A stretch of 11,823 bases of DNA from CAZYWA01 sp964650975 [NCBI: uncultured bacterium] (GCA_964650975.1 CAZYWA010000223.1:1-11823); one strand, 5' to 3'; shown: positions 1 to 7,258, counted from the stretch's first letter. The notes: a model not told the origin generated them from the letters alone. Numbers and translations: made by a program.

Positions 1-1155
1 CAGCCCGCGAATCGCGCCGAGCAGCCGCCCCGCGCGCGCATTCTGCTCGCCGACGACGAGATCCAGCTCGCCCGCAACCTGAGACTGCTCCTCGAACGCG
101 ACGGCTACCGGGTGGACACGGTGTCGAGCGGCGACGAAGCGGTCGAGCTGATGGCCCACAACACCTACGACCTCTTGATCACCGATCTCATCATGCCGGG
201 CACCGACGGCGCCCAGCTCATGATCCACGTGAGCCGCGAGTATCCCGCGACGCCGGTGATCGTGATCACCGGCTACGGCTCGATGGAGTCGGCGGTCGCG
301 GCGATCCGGCAGGGTGCCTACGACTACCTCACCAAGCCGTTCGATTACGAGATCATGAAGATCACGATCGAGAAGGCGCTGGAGCGGCAGCGGCTCAAGG
401 CCGAGCTCAGCAAGTACACCGAGCAGCTCGAGGAGAAGGTGCTCGACCGGACCCGCGAGATCGAGCAGATGCAGGTGCGCATGATGCGCTTCGAGCGGCT
501 TGCGGCGGTGGGCGAGCTGGTGAGCGTCATCGCCCACGAGGTGAGGAACCCGCTGGTCGCGATCGGCGGTTTCGCGCGCCGGCTCAAGAAGGGCACCAAC
601 GACATTGCCGAGGTGCCGAAGCTCGCGTCGATCATCGTCGAGGAGGTCGACCGGCTCGAGAAGATCCTGAAGTCGATGCTCGACTTCTCGAAGTCGTCGC
701 GGCCGACGCTCAAGCCCGAGGACGTGACTCGCCTGGTGGCGAAGAGCCTGGTGCTCTTCGAAGGCGAGATCAAACGGGCGGGAGTGGAGCTCAAGGTCGA
801 GTTCGAGCCGCACCTTCCGGAGGTGCTGCTCGACGGCGATCAGATCCGCGGCGTCATCCTCAACCTGGTCATGAACGCCATCCAGGCGATGCCGCGCGGT
901 GGCAAGCTCACGCTGCGCACCGCGCTCGAGCCCACCGGCGTGGCGATCGAGGTCGAGGACACGGGCGTGGGGATCGACGAGGACAAGCTCGCGCATCTCT
1001 TCGATGCGTTCTTCACCACCAAGCCGTCCGGCACCGGGCTCGGTCTCGCCATCGCTCAGAAGGTGGTGCAGACCCACGGCGGCAAGCTCGAGGTGACGAG
1101 CCAGGTGGGCCGCGGCTCGCGCTTCCGCATCATCCTGCCGGTCTCGAAGAGCTGA
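1..1155 (+). CDS. Receiver domain-histidine kinase hybrid protein, 5' truncated
   Basis: The reading frame is open from base 1, so the gene begins outside the window; the first internal ATG (112) would cut into the receiver fold and is not the start. Residues are counted from base 1. A receiver (REC) domain covers about 14-130: acidic pair D18/D19, phospho-acceptor D62 in the ITDLIMPG context, and conserved K112 in LTKPF. A coiled coil rich in E, K and R follows (about 120-165). Next come a HisKA dimerisation helix with phospho-accepting H179 in AHEVRNPL and a HATPase domain with N box (N292), G1 box (DTGVGI, D320) and G2 (GTGLGLAI). The kinase part resembles NtrB/AtoS-type enzymes. It should be cytoplasmic, since no membrane segment is visible in this part. 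Receiver-before-kinase order suggests it takes phosphate from another kinase and adjusts its own kinase activity. No partner regulator is visible here. Confidence 0.93.
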   Translation, partial: QPANRAEQPPRARILLADDEIQLARNLRLLLERDGYRVDTVSSGDEAVELMAHNTYDLLITDLIMPGTDGAQLMIHVSREYPATPVIVITGYGSMESAVAAIRQGAYDYLTKPFDYEIMKITIEKALERQRLKAELSKYTEQLEEKVLDRTREIEQMQVRMMRFERLAAVGELVSVIAHEVRNPLVAIGGFARRLKKGTNDIAEVPKLASIIVEEVDRLEKILKSMLDFSKSSRPTLKPEDVTRLVAKSLVLFEGEIKRAGVELKVEFEPHLPEVLLDGDQIRGVILNLVMNAIQAMPRGGKLTLRTALEPTGVAIEVEDTGVGIDEDKLAHLFDAFFTTKPSGTGLGLAIAQKVVQTHGGKLEVTSQVGRGSRFRIILPVSKS

Positions 1156-1161
1156 ATTTCC

Positions 1162-1197
1162 TTGGCGGGCTTGGAAGGCCCCCGCGGCAACTCAATC
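1162..1197. repeat. Stop-codon hairpin element, copy A (degenerate)
   Basis: This fills the 36-bp gap between the convergent kinase gene and RNA methyltransferase gene. Read on the minus strand it starts with ATTGAGTT, which contains the TGA stop of the methyltransferase. It continues as a G run, CCTTCCAAG and a C run, matching in order and spacing the perfect hairpins near 4763 and 7755. Here the arms (GCGGGCTT at 1165-1172 against AAGGCCCCCGC at 1175-1185) pair imperfectly, so this copy is eroded or diverged. There is no T tract. Terminator function is inferred from position only. Confidence 0.6.
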
Positions 1198-1995
1198 GAG
1201 CTCATCGCCCGCCAGCACCGAGAGTGCGATTGCGGTGGCGGCGGCGACGTTGAGCGAGTCGATCGTGGGTGCGATCGGGATGCGGATCGCGAGGTCGGCG
1301 CGAGCGAGTGCGGTCTCGCTGAGCCCCGATCCTTCGTTGCCGGCGAGGAGCGCGAGACGCGGAATGCGCGGCGTCTCGCGGAGCCGGATGGCGTCGCGTC
1401 TGGGTGTCAGCGCCGCGATCGTGAAACCGGCGGCGCGGATCCGGTCGAGGTCCGCCGGCCAGCTCTCCGCGCGCGCGAATGGCGTCTGGAGCGTCGCCGC
1501 CATCGAGACGCGGATCGCTTCGCGGTAGAGCGGATCGGCGCAGGCGCGATCGAGCACCACCGCGTCGCACGCGAAGGCCGCCGCGTTCCGGAACACCGCG
1601 CCGACGTTGTCGGCGTGGGTGACGCCTTCGAGCACCACCAGCCGCCGCGAGCCGCCGAGCAGCTCGCCGAGATCCGTCGGGTGCGTGGGTCTCTCTCCCA
1701 GCGCCAGGCAGCCCTGGTGGAACTCGAAGCCCGTGATCTGGTGCATCTCTTCCTTCGACACCAGGAACACCGGCAGCGACGGCAAGAAGGGCGTGAGCAC
1801 GCGTTCGAGGTCGGCGAGAGCGGCCTCGGTCAAGAGCGCCGACCGCACCGCGAAGCGGCCCTCGAGCAAGCGGCGCACGACGAACCGCCCCTCGGCGACG
1901 AAGAGCCCCTGGCGCCGCTTGCGGTCGCCGTCCGAGATAACCGCGTAGTCCGCGAGGCGCGGATCGGCGGCCGTTTCGATCCGGACGACGGGCAT
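1192..1995 (-). CDS. SpoU/TrmH-family RNA 2'-O-methyltransferase
   Basis: A 267-residue protein with the SPOUT layout. The N-terminal substrate-binding part (about 10-95) contains the GLFVAEGRFVVRRLL stretch typical of SpoU substrate-binding domains. The C-terminal trefoil-knot domain carries the three family motifs: motif 1 with N130 and R136 (NVGAVFRN), motif 2 with E221 (AGNEGSGLSE) and motif 3 (IPIAPTIDSLNVAAA, about 239-253). The family transfers methyl from SAM to a ribose 2'-OH in 23S rRNA or tRNA; the target cannot be told from sequence. Start ATG at 1995 lies 10 bp after the hydrolase stop, so it is probably the last gene of a three-gene unit. Its TGA lies inside a hairpin element shared with two other units. 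Intact and full length. Confidence 0.92.
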   Translation of the reverse strand: MPVVRIETAADPRLADYAVISDGDRKRRQGLFVAEGRFVVRRLLEGRFAVRSALLTEAALADLERVLTPFLPSLPVFLVSKEEMHQITGFEFHQGCLALGERPTHPTDLGELLGGSRRLVVLEGVTHADNVGAVFRNAAAFACDAVVLDRACADPLYREAIRVSMAATLQTPFARAESWPADLDRIRAAGFTIAALTPRRDAIRLRETPRIPRLALLAGNEGSGLSETALARADLAIRIPIAPTIDSLNVAAATAIALSVLAGDELD

Positions 1996-2005
1996 CCGGA
2001 TCGGA

Positions 2006-3193
2006 TCAGAATCCGGCCGATTCGTAGACGAGCTGGGAGGACGACGGATTCCCGCGCAGCAGCGGAGCCATGCTGGCGTCGCCGCCGAGCTGGGACGAGA
2101 AGAACGCGGTCGCCACCGAGTCGATGAGCGCGTAGGCGTCGAGCCGCGCGATGAACGTGAACGTGCTCCCGTCCTCGTAACGCGTGCCTTGGCCGCAGCC
2201 GTCGGTCAGGAAGTATCCGGGGAGCAGCACGCACGCGTCGGAGAACGTGTAGTGGCCGCCGTCGCGGATGCTCGCGAACGCGCGCGGCGACGACGAGCCC
2301 GCGAAGATGTCGTGGTCCGAGGCGTTGTCGTCGAGGCCGATGGTCTTGTCCTCCGCCGAGATCCACGTGACCGACGGAATCGTGAACGGCGGCATGCGGT
2401 CGGCGAACGTCGCGGCCGCCATCGGCATCGCCGCGGTGATGCGCGAGTCCTGCGCGGCGGTCGCGACGGTGGTCGAGCCGCCGAACGAGTGCCCCATCAT
2501 GCCGACCCCTCGGCTCGAGTCGATGGCGCCTTCGAGGAACGAGCCACTGCCGCTCGTGCCCTCGGCGAGGATCGTGGTGAAGAGGAAACGCATGTCGGCG
2601 ATGCGGCGGTCGAGCGCCGGCTCGCCGAACGCGTCCGAGAAGAACGCGATGCTGCCGTCGGCGCGCTCGGCGAAGATCGCGTTTCCGATGTGGTCGGGAG
2701 CCATCACGACGAATCCGTGGCTCGCGAGGTGCTCACACAGCGTGAAGCTCTGGTAGCGCAGCGCCATGTGGCCGTGTGAGAAGCCGATCAGGGGGAAGGT
2801 ACCGCTGGCGATGGCTGCATCCCGCACCGACCCGGTGTCGAACGCGAACAGGTGATCGCCGTGCGGCTGCAGCAAGGGCACCAGGGGCTTGAGAGCCTTC
2901 GGTATCCAGTCGAGGGCCGGCGCCGGCTTGGCGCCGCGCGCCGACTCGGCCGCCGGGTACCAGATCTCGGTCGTCAGGTACCGGGGGCCCTGGGAGAACT
3001 CGTCGTCCGGGCGCGACTCGTCCGTGTAGGCGACGGTCCGGATCCCGACGGGGTAGGGGCCGAGCTGGTCGAGCCCGGCATCGAGCACCGTCGAGCCGCC
3101 CCCGGCGCCGCCCGAGCAGTGCGGTGCGGCAAGCAGGAAGAAGAGCACCGCCGCCAGCCGCGCACGAGATGGCACGAGGGAAGGGCGTCTCAT
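2006..3193 (-). CDS. Secreted or lipid-anchored alpha/beta hydrolase (PAF-acetylhydrolase/chlorophyllase-like)
   Basis: 395 residues. The N-terminus has basic residues then a hydrophobic stretch (about 11-23, LAAVLFFLLAAPH) ending at C26. This suggests an exported protein, possibly a lipoprotein, but the residues before the Cys are a poor lipobox. The alpha/beta-hydrolase core has the nucleophile elbow GHSFGG (S236), a likely acid at D282 (SAEDKT) and a likely catalytic His at H314 (DGGHYTF). GFSHGH near 137-142 fits the oxyanion-hole strand. The overall pattern (IWYPA, then a long insertion, then GHSFGG) resembles PAF-acetylhydrolase-like and dienelactone-hydrolase-like esterases; the substrate is unknown. 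The ATG overlaps the upstream methyltransferase TGA (ATGA), implying translational coupling. The same frame stays open upstream to 3937, but that part is an out-of-frame reading of the methyltransferase. Confidence 0.85.
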   Translation of the reverse strand: MRRPSLVPSRARLAAVLFFLLAAPHCSGGAGGGSTVLDAGLDQLGPYPVGIRTVAYTDESRPDDEFSQGPRYLTTEIWYPAAESARGAKPAPALDWIPKALKPLVPLLQPHGDHLFAFDTGSVRDAAIASGTFPLIGFSHGHMALRYQSFTLCEHLASHGFVVMAPDHIGNAIFAERADGSIAFFSDAFGEPALDRRIADMRFLFTTILAEGTSGSGSFLEGAIDSSRGVGMMGHSFGGSTTVATAAQDSRITAAMPMAAATFADRMPPFTIPSVTWISAEDKTIGLDDNASDHDIFAGSSSPRAFASIRDGGHYTFSDACVLLPGYFLTDGCGQGTRYEDGSTFTFIARLDAYALIDSVATAFFSSQLGGDASMAPLLRGNPSSSQLVYESAGF

Positions 3194-4056
3194 CGGCTGC
3201 GCGCGTGAAGCAGGTAGTCCGCTGGATACACCCGGCGACCGTCGCGGACGTAACGCTTCTCGAGCTCCGCCGGTAGCGCCAGATCCACGGTGCGGAAGCC
3301 CGACCGGCGCATGAAGTCGGGCGCGTCGTCGGGATCGAGCGCGAACGTCACCGCCTCGCCCAGCAGCGACAGCAGCTGCGAGGACATGCGGATCGCGGTG
3401 GCGATCGCGGCGGGAGAGTCGAGCAGGAACCAGAAGTCCATCGCTAGGTCGGATCCCTTGGCGCCGAGCTCGCGCACCGTCGCGAGCGTCGCCTTCACTG
3501 CGTCGCGGGTGAGGTAGGGCGAGACGCCTTCCCAGACCCAGAAGGTGCGCGCGCCGCGCCGGAACCCGCTCTCGATCAGCCGCTCGCCCAGCGATTGGGT
3601 CTGGAAATCGATCGGCACGCGCGTGACGCGCGCCGCGGGGAGCTGCCGCGCGTGCTTCGCGACGAGCTTGGCCTTGCGATCGCCGGTGGCCGGGTAATCG
3701 ACCTCGAACGTGGTGCGTCCGTCGAGCGCCCCGGCGAATCGGTACGCCCGCGTGTCGTAGCCGGCGCCAAGCAGCACCAGCTGATCCACTCGCCCCGCTC
3801 TCAGCGCCGCCGCCAGGCAATCGTCGATGAAGCGATGGCGCGTGAGCACGTAGGTGGTGAGGTTCGGGAACAGCGCCTCCCCACGCTCGCCGATCCGGCC
3901 GGTGCGCATCACGCTCGCGAGCGCGGCGCCCAGCCAAGGTCTGAGGAAGAGCCTGGCGTGAGGATCGTCGACGGTACGTCGCGCCGGATCACGGCGCTGG
4001 TCGGTGGCGCGCATGAAAGCGACCACCTCGGCGGTACGGCTGGGTCTTCCTCGCAT
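3190..4056 (-). CDS. Class I SAM-dependent methyltransferase, leucine carboxyl methyltransferase-like (TIGR00027 type)
   Basis: 288 residues, close to the family length. It shows the family's SAM-binding signature LGAGYDTRAYR (96-106), the following acidic strand end EVDYP (118-122), an early LTRHRFIDD helix (71-79), and a late WEGVSPYL segment, all characteristic of bacterial proteins related to eukaryotic leucine carboxyl methyltransferase. Family members that have been studied make O-methyl esters or O-methylate small molecules; the substrate here is unknown. No signal peptide, so cytoplasmic. Start ATG at 4056 is preceded by a weak AAGG about 4 nt upstream. It is the first gene of a minus-strand unit: its TGA overlaps the ATG of the esterase-like hydrolase, and an RNA methyltransferase follows. 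The gap to the divergent gene at 4195 should hold promoters in both directions. Confidence 0.88.
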   Translation of the reverse strand: MRGRPSRTAEVVAFMRATDQRRDPARRTVDDPHARLFLRPWLGAALASVMRTGRIGERGEALFPNLTTYVLTRHRFIDDCLAAALRAGRVDQLVLLGAGYDTRAYRFAGALDGRTTFEVDYPATGDRKAKLVAKHARQLPAARVTRVPIDFQTQSLGERLIESGFRRGARTFWVWEGVSPYLTRDAVKATLATVRELGAKGSDLAMDFWFLLDSPAAIATAIRMSSQLLSLLGEAVTFALDPDDAPDFMRRSGFRTVDLALPAELEKRYVRDGRRVYPADYLLHARSR

Positions 4057-4194
4057 GACCTTGCTCTACCACGCGAGCCGGGGCTTCGTCAGTGGCGGCG
4101 GCACCGGCGGAGACCGGCGATCGAGATGCCGGTTGGAAATGGTGGCGCCGGACACACGCGCTGCAGTAAGGTTCCGCGCAAAGGAGAACCACCC

Positions 4195-4635
4195 ATGAAC
4201 CGAATCGTGATGCGAACGCTCATGGCCGCCGCCGTCGTCCTGGGCTTCACCGCAGTTTCTCGCGCCGAGGATTCCTACACCGAAGGTCCCGTGGTCGACA
4301 TGACCTTCGTGAAAGTGAAGCCAGGGCACTTCGAGGAGTACATCAAGTTCATCGACACCGAATGGAAGGCGCTGAACGAGGCTCTCAAGAAGGAAGGCCT
4401 CATCACCGCGTACCGCGTGGTGGGCGCTCCCTCCTACGGTCACGAGGACTGGGACCTGATGCTGGTCGTCGAGTACAAGAACATGGCCGCGCTCGACGGA
4501 CTCGACGACAAGAGCAAGCCGATCGTCGAGAAGCTCGCCGGCTCGAACCAGAAGATGGAAGAAGGCACGGCGTCCCGCGGGGAGATCCGCGAGATCATCG
4601 GCGAGAAGATGGGCCGCGAGCTGATCCTGAAGTAG
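4195..4635 (+). CDS. Small secreted protein, possible ferredoxin-like (dimeric alpha-beta barrel) fold
   Basis: 146 residues. The start is set by a good Shine-Dalgarno (AAGGAG, 4181-4186) 8 nt before ATG 4195; the open frame upstream to 3595 is a shadow of the methyltransferase. A clear Sec signal peptide is present: MNRIVMRT, hydrophobic AAAVVLGFTAV, then SRA before ED (cleavage after about residue 24). The mature part begins with a strand and helix reading VVDMTFVKVKPGHFEEYIKF, followed by a long charged helix. A second half then alternates strand (DLMLVVEYKN) and helix. This pattern resembles ABM/NIPSNAP/Dabb-type dimeric alpha-beta barrels, but no catalytic motif is visible and I do not recognise the family. 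Probably periplasmic. It stands alone, convergent with the putrescine genes and divergent from the methyltransferase unit. A TAAGGT hexamer at 4167-4172 could be a -10, with no visible -35. Confidence 0.85.
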   Translation: MNRIVMRTLMAAAVVLGFTAVSRAEDSYTEGPVVDMTFVKVKPGHFEEYIKFIDTEWKALNEALKKEGLITAYRVVGAPSYGHEDWDLMLVVEYKNMAALDGLDDKSKPIVEKLAGSNQKMEEGTASRGEIREIIGEKMGRELILK

Positions 4636-4649
4636 GCCGATGCCGCCGT

Positions 4650-4698
4650 CAGTCGGTTCGGGGAGGCTTCCACTCGTCGTTAACCCCCGAACCGACTG
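4650..4698 (+). terminator. Perfect 14-bp inverted repeat downstream of the small secreted-protein gene
   Basis: The arms CAGTCGGTTCGGGG (4650-4663) and CCCCGAACCGACTG (4685-4698) are exact reverse complements separated by 21 bases. The repeat starts 14 bp after the stop of the plus-strand gene and would form a very stable transcript hairpin. There is no run of T after it, so if it terminates transcription it is not a textbook intrinsic terminator. It may instead protect the mRNA 3' end or be a protein-binding palindrome. Confidence 0.5.
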
Positions 4699-4714
4699 CT
4701 CGCGTGGACCTCGT

Positions 4715-4796
4715 GCCGGCGCCGAGAGGCGCCCGGCGAACGCAGTGAGCCGACTTGGGGGCGGGGGGCTTGAAAAGCCCCCCGAGGAAACTCAAT
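4715..4796. repeat. Stop-codon hairpin element, copy B
   Basis: A composite GC-rich element between convergent genes. An outer hairpin has arms GCCGGCGCC (4715-4723) and GGCGCCCGGC (4728-4737), with one bulged C and a GAGA loop. It is followed by AACGCAGTGAGCCGACTT and a G run. An inner perfect hairpin follows with 9-bp arms GGGGGGCTT (4763-4771) and AAGCCCCCC (4775-4783) and a GAA loop. The flank GAGGAAACTCAAT (4784-4796) contains, on the minus strand, the TGA stop of the amidase gene (4792-4794). The same inner hairpin plus flank recurs near 7755, and in degenerate form near 1165. Confidence 0.72.
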
Positions 4797-5682
4797 CCCG
4801 GAACCGCGCCAGCAGCTCGGCGTAGGCGTCGATGCGGCGATCGCGAAAGAAGGGCCAGATCCTCCGCACTTGCTCGCCCTGCGCGAGATCGAGCTCCACC
4901 ACCAGCGTCTGCGACGCGTCGGGTCCTGCCTGGTCGAGCATCTCGCCCTGCGGTCCGGTGACGAAGCTCGATCCCCAGAACTGCAGCCCGCCCGTGGCAC
5001 CCGAGGGATCGGCCTCGAATCCGATCCGGTTGCAGGCCGCGACCGGCACTCCGTTGGCCACCGCGTGCGCTCGCTGGATCGTGATCCACGACTCGCGCTG
5101 CCGCTCCTGGTCGGCGGGATCGTCCTCCGCCGACCAGGCGATCGCGGTCGGGTAGAGCAGTAGCTCGGCGCCCGCGAGCGCCATGAGCCGCGCGGCCTCG
5201 GGATACCACTGGTCCCAGCACACCAGCACGCCGAGCCGTCCCACCGACGTGTCGATCGGCTGGAAGCCCAGGTCGCCCGGCGTGAAATAGAACTTCTCGT
5301 AGAAGCCGGGATCGTCGGGGATGTGCATCTTGCGGTAGCGGCCCGCGATCGTGCCGTCCGCCTCGAGCACCACGGCGGTGTTGTGGTAGAGCCCGGCGGC
5401 GCGCCGCTCGAACACCGAGCTCACGATCACCACGCCAAGCTCGCGCGCCAGCGCCGCGAGCTGCTCGGTGGTAGGCCCGGGGATCGGCTCGGCGAGATCG
5501 AAATTGCGCGTGTCCTCGGTCTGGCAAAAGTAGGGCCCCGCGTGCAGCTCGGGCAGGCACACCAGCGTGGCGCCGCGTCGCGCCGCGTCGCGGATGCCCT
5601 CGCTGCTTTGCTCGAGATTGCGGCTTCGGTCCGAGTTGCAGGTTTGCTGGACCAGTCCCAGCTTGAGCTTGCGGGGGCTCAT
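4792..5682 (-). CDS. aguB: N-carbamoylputrescine amidase
   Basis: 296 residues, the usual length for this nitrilase-superfamily (carbon-nitrogen hydrolase) enzyme. It hydrolyses N-carbamoylputrescine to putrescine, CO2 and ammonia, the last step of the agmatine route to polyamines. The Glu-Lys-Cys catalytic triad is visible: E45 in LPELH, K118 in YRKMHIPDDPG and C155 in VCWDQWYPE. The stretches GPYFCQTED, DDPGFYEKFYFTPGD and NRIGFE are characteristic of AguB rather than of other nitrilases. No signal peptide, so cytoplasmic. ATG 5682 overlaps the TGA of the agmatine deiminase gene (ATGA), implying translational coupling of consecutive pathway enzymes. The stop codon lies inside hairpin element copy B. 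No motif is missing, and it appears functional. Confidence 0.96.
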   Translation of the reverse strand: MSPRKLKLGLVQQTCNSDRSRNLEQSSEGIRDAARRGATLVCLPELHAGPYFCQTEDTRNFDLAEPIPGPTTEQLAALARELGVVIVSSVFERRAAGLYHNTAVVLEADGTIAGRYRKMHIPDDPGFYEKFYFTPGDLGFQPIDTSVGRLGVLVCWDQWYPEAARLMALAGAELLLYPTAIAWSAEDDPADQERQRESWITIQRAHAVANGVPVAACNRIGFEADPSGATGGLQFWGSSFVTGPQGEMLDQAGPDASQTLVVELDLAQGEQVRRIWPFFRDRRIDAYAELLARFRD

Positions 5683-6737
5683 GCGAGATCTCGCTCGGGA
5701 ACCAGGCCCGCGGGGAGCTGCATGGTCACGCAGTGCAGGCTACCGAATCCACGGATCAGCGGGCGGCAATCGACCGGCACGACGTCGCGATCGGGGAAGC
5801 ATCGCCCCAGCACCAGCCGCGCCTTCTCGTCGGCGGGACCGCCGTACGCGGGAACCAGCACCGCGCCGTTCACGATCAGGAAGTTCGCGTAAGTGGCCGG
5901 CAGCCGGCGACCGGATGCGGAATCGCGCGCCGCGCGCGGCCAGGGCAGGGCTTCGAGCCGGTAGGGCTGGCCCTCGGCGTCGCGGAACTTCGCCAGCTCG
6001 TCGGCCATCGCGCGCAGCTCCTCGTGGTGCGAGTCGTCGGGGTCGTCGCAAGCTTGGTACACGATGGTGTGAGGGTCGCAGAACCGCGCGAGCGTATCGA
6101 CGTGGCCGTCGGTGTCGTCGCCTTCGAGCGCGCCGTGCTCGAGCCACAGGATGCGCGTCACTCCCAGGTGCGCGCGTAGCGCCGCCTCGATCGCGGCGCG
6201 ATCGAGCCCGGGGTTTCGCGTGGGCGAGAGCAGACAGCTCGCGGTGGTGAGCAGCGTGCCGCGCCCGTCCACCTCGAGGCTGCCGCCTTCGAGGACCAGG
6301 TCGACGGAGTCGAGCGGCACGCTGCCGAAAGCGCCCTGCTCGTGGATGATGCGGGTGATCCGGTCGTCGAGATCGGCCGGGTACTTCCCGCCCCAGCCGT
6401 TGAAGCGGAAGTCGAGCAGCCGGAGCGCGCCGTCGCGTCGCACCGCGATGGGGCCGTGATCGCGGGCCCAGGTGTCGTTCGAGGGAGCGATCCAGCACGC
6501 GAGCCGCTGCGGATCGCCGCCCGCCGCCGCCACCAGCGCCTGGACCAGCTCCACGTGAGGCTGGTCGCGGCACACGGCGACCAGCGTCTCGCGGCGCGTG
6601 ACCTCGCGGGCGATGAGCGCGAAGCACGCGTCGACCTGCGCCAGATCGTCGCGCCAGTCGGTGCGATCGTGCGGCCAGGTGACCATCACGCCGCTCTGCG
6701 GCTCCCACTCGGGAATCATTCCGGGCGGATTCGACAT
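5679..6737 (-). CDS. aguA: Agmatine deiminase (peptidyl-arginine deiminase superfamily)
   Basis: With ATG 6737 the protein has 352 residues, the normal family length. It converts agmatine to N-carbamoylputrescine and ammonia. Visible landmarks (numbered from this start) are PEWEPQSGVMVTWPH near the N-terminus, WARDHGP with D93, LEGGSLEVDGRGTLLTT around 149-165, EGDDTDGHVDTLARF with H212, and the C-terminal nucleophile C336 in GFGSLHC. The loop before the Cys differs from the GGGN form I recall from plant and many bacterial enzymes, but the Cys itself is kept. The frame is open to 6878, but upstream residues are Arg/Pro-rich and unlike the family. ATG 6737 and ATG 6719 both remain possible, and no strong Shine-Dalgarno decides between them. 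The TGA overlaps the aguB ATG, so the two form an operon. Cytoplasmic. Confidence 0.94.
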   Translation of the reverse strand: MSNPPGMIPEWEPQSGVMVTWPHDRTDWRDDLAQVDACFALIAREVTRRETLVAVCRDQPHVELVQALVAAAGGDPQRLACWIAPSNDTWARDHGPIAVRRDGALRLLDFRFNGWGGKYPADLDDRITRIIHEQGAFGSVPLDSVDLVLEGGSLEVDGRGTLLTTASCLLSPTRNPGLDRAAIEAALRAHLGVTRILWLEHGALEGDDTDGHVDTLARFCDPHTIVYQACDDPDDSHHEELRAMADELAKFRDAEGQPYRLEALPWPRAARDSASGRRLPATYANFLIVNGAVLVPAYGGPADEKARLVLGRCFPDRDVVPVDCRPLIRGFGSLHCVTMQLPAGLVPERDLA

Positions 6738-6892
6738 GGGCTCGGTTGGGCGGCGCGGTCGCGGCGGAGACCGATAGGCTGATGTCCGTTCGGGCCGCAT
6801 TTCAAGCCCATGCCCGGTGGTAGGGCGATGGGGAGGGCGGCGCCTGCTACGTTTACAGCGGCTCGAACCGAAAAGCACGAAAGGACACGGTC

Positions 6893-7258
6893 ATGCTCGA
6901 TCACATCGGTCTGGCGGTGCGCGACCTGAAAGCCTCGAAGGCGTTCTACGTGAGCGCGCTCGCACCGCTCGGCTACGTCGTGGTGATGGAGTTCGAAGGT
7001 GCCTGTGGCCTCGGCGCCGGCGGCAAACCCGACTTCTGGATCGGTCAGGGCGAGCCCACCCACTCGCTGCACGTGGCGTTCGTGAGCCCCGACCGCAAGA
7101 GCGTCGACGCCTTCCACCGCGCCGCCCTCGCCGCGGGCGGCCGCGACAACGGCGCCCCCGGTCTCAGGCCCCAGTATCACCCGACCTACTACGGCGCCTT
7201 CGTCTTCGACCCCGACGGCAACAACATCGAAGCCGTCTGCCACCGCCCCGAAGGCTGA
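6893..7258 (+). CDS. VOC-family (glyoxalase/bleomycin-resistance fold) protein
   Basis: 121 residues, a single complete VOC module of two beta-alpha-beta-beta-beta units. It opens with MLDHIGLAVRDLKASKAFY and ends FVFDPDGNNIEAVCH, the classic first and last signatures. Likely metal ligands are H4, H60 (LHVAF) and E113. Members include glyoxalases, fosfomycin/bleomycin resistance proteins and dioxygenases; substrate identity cannot be read from this sequence. The start is supported by AAAGGA (6880-6885) 7 nt upstream of ATG. A TGC-TACGTT sequence at 6845-6853 could be an extended -10, with no clear -35. Monocistronic: divergent from aguA and followed by a non-coding, repeat-rich gap. Cytoplasmic. 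Confidence 0.92.
   Translation: MLDHIGLAVRDLKASKAFYVSALAPLGYVVVMEFEGACGLGAGGKPDFWIGQGEPTHSLHVAFVSPDRKSVDAFHRAALAAGGRDNGAPGLRPQYHPTYYGAFVFDPDGNNIEAVCHRPEG

Noticed and set aside
1162-2127. 321-codon plus-strand open frame over the RNA methyltransferase
   Set aside because: Arg/Glu-rich low-complexity translation with no family motifs. The opposite strand has all three SpoU motifs.
3194-3937. N-terminal extension of the hydrolase frame, to 643 residues
   Set aside because: The extension lies in another frame over the methyltransferase gene and is Arg/Ala-rich. The signal peptide begins exactly at the ATG at 3193, which overlaps the upstream stop.
4133-4172. TTGGAA and TAAGGT as a promoter for the small secreted-protein gene
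   Set aside because: The spacing is 28 bp, far from the usual 16-18. TAnnnT hexamers alone are too common to count as a promoter.
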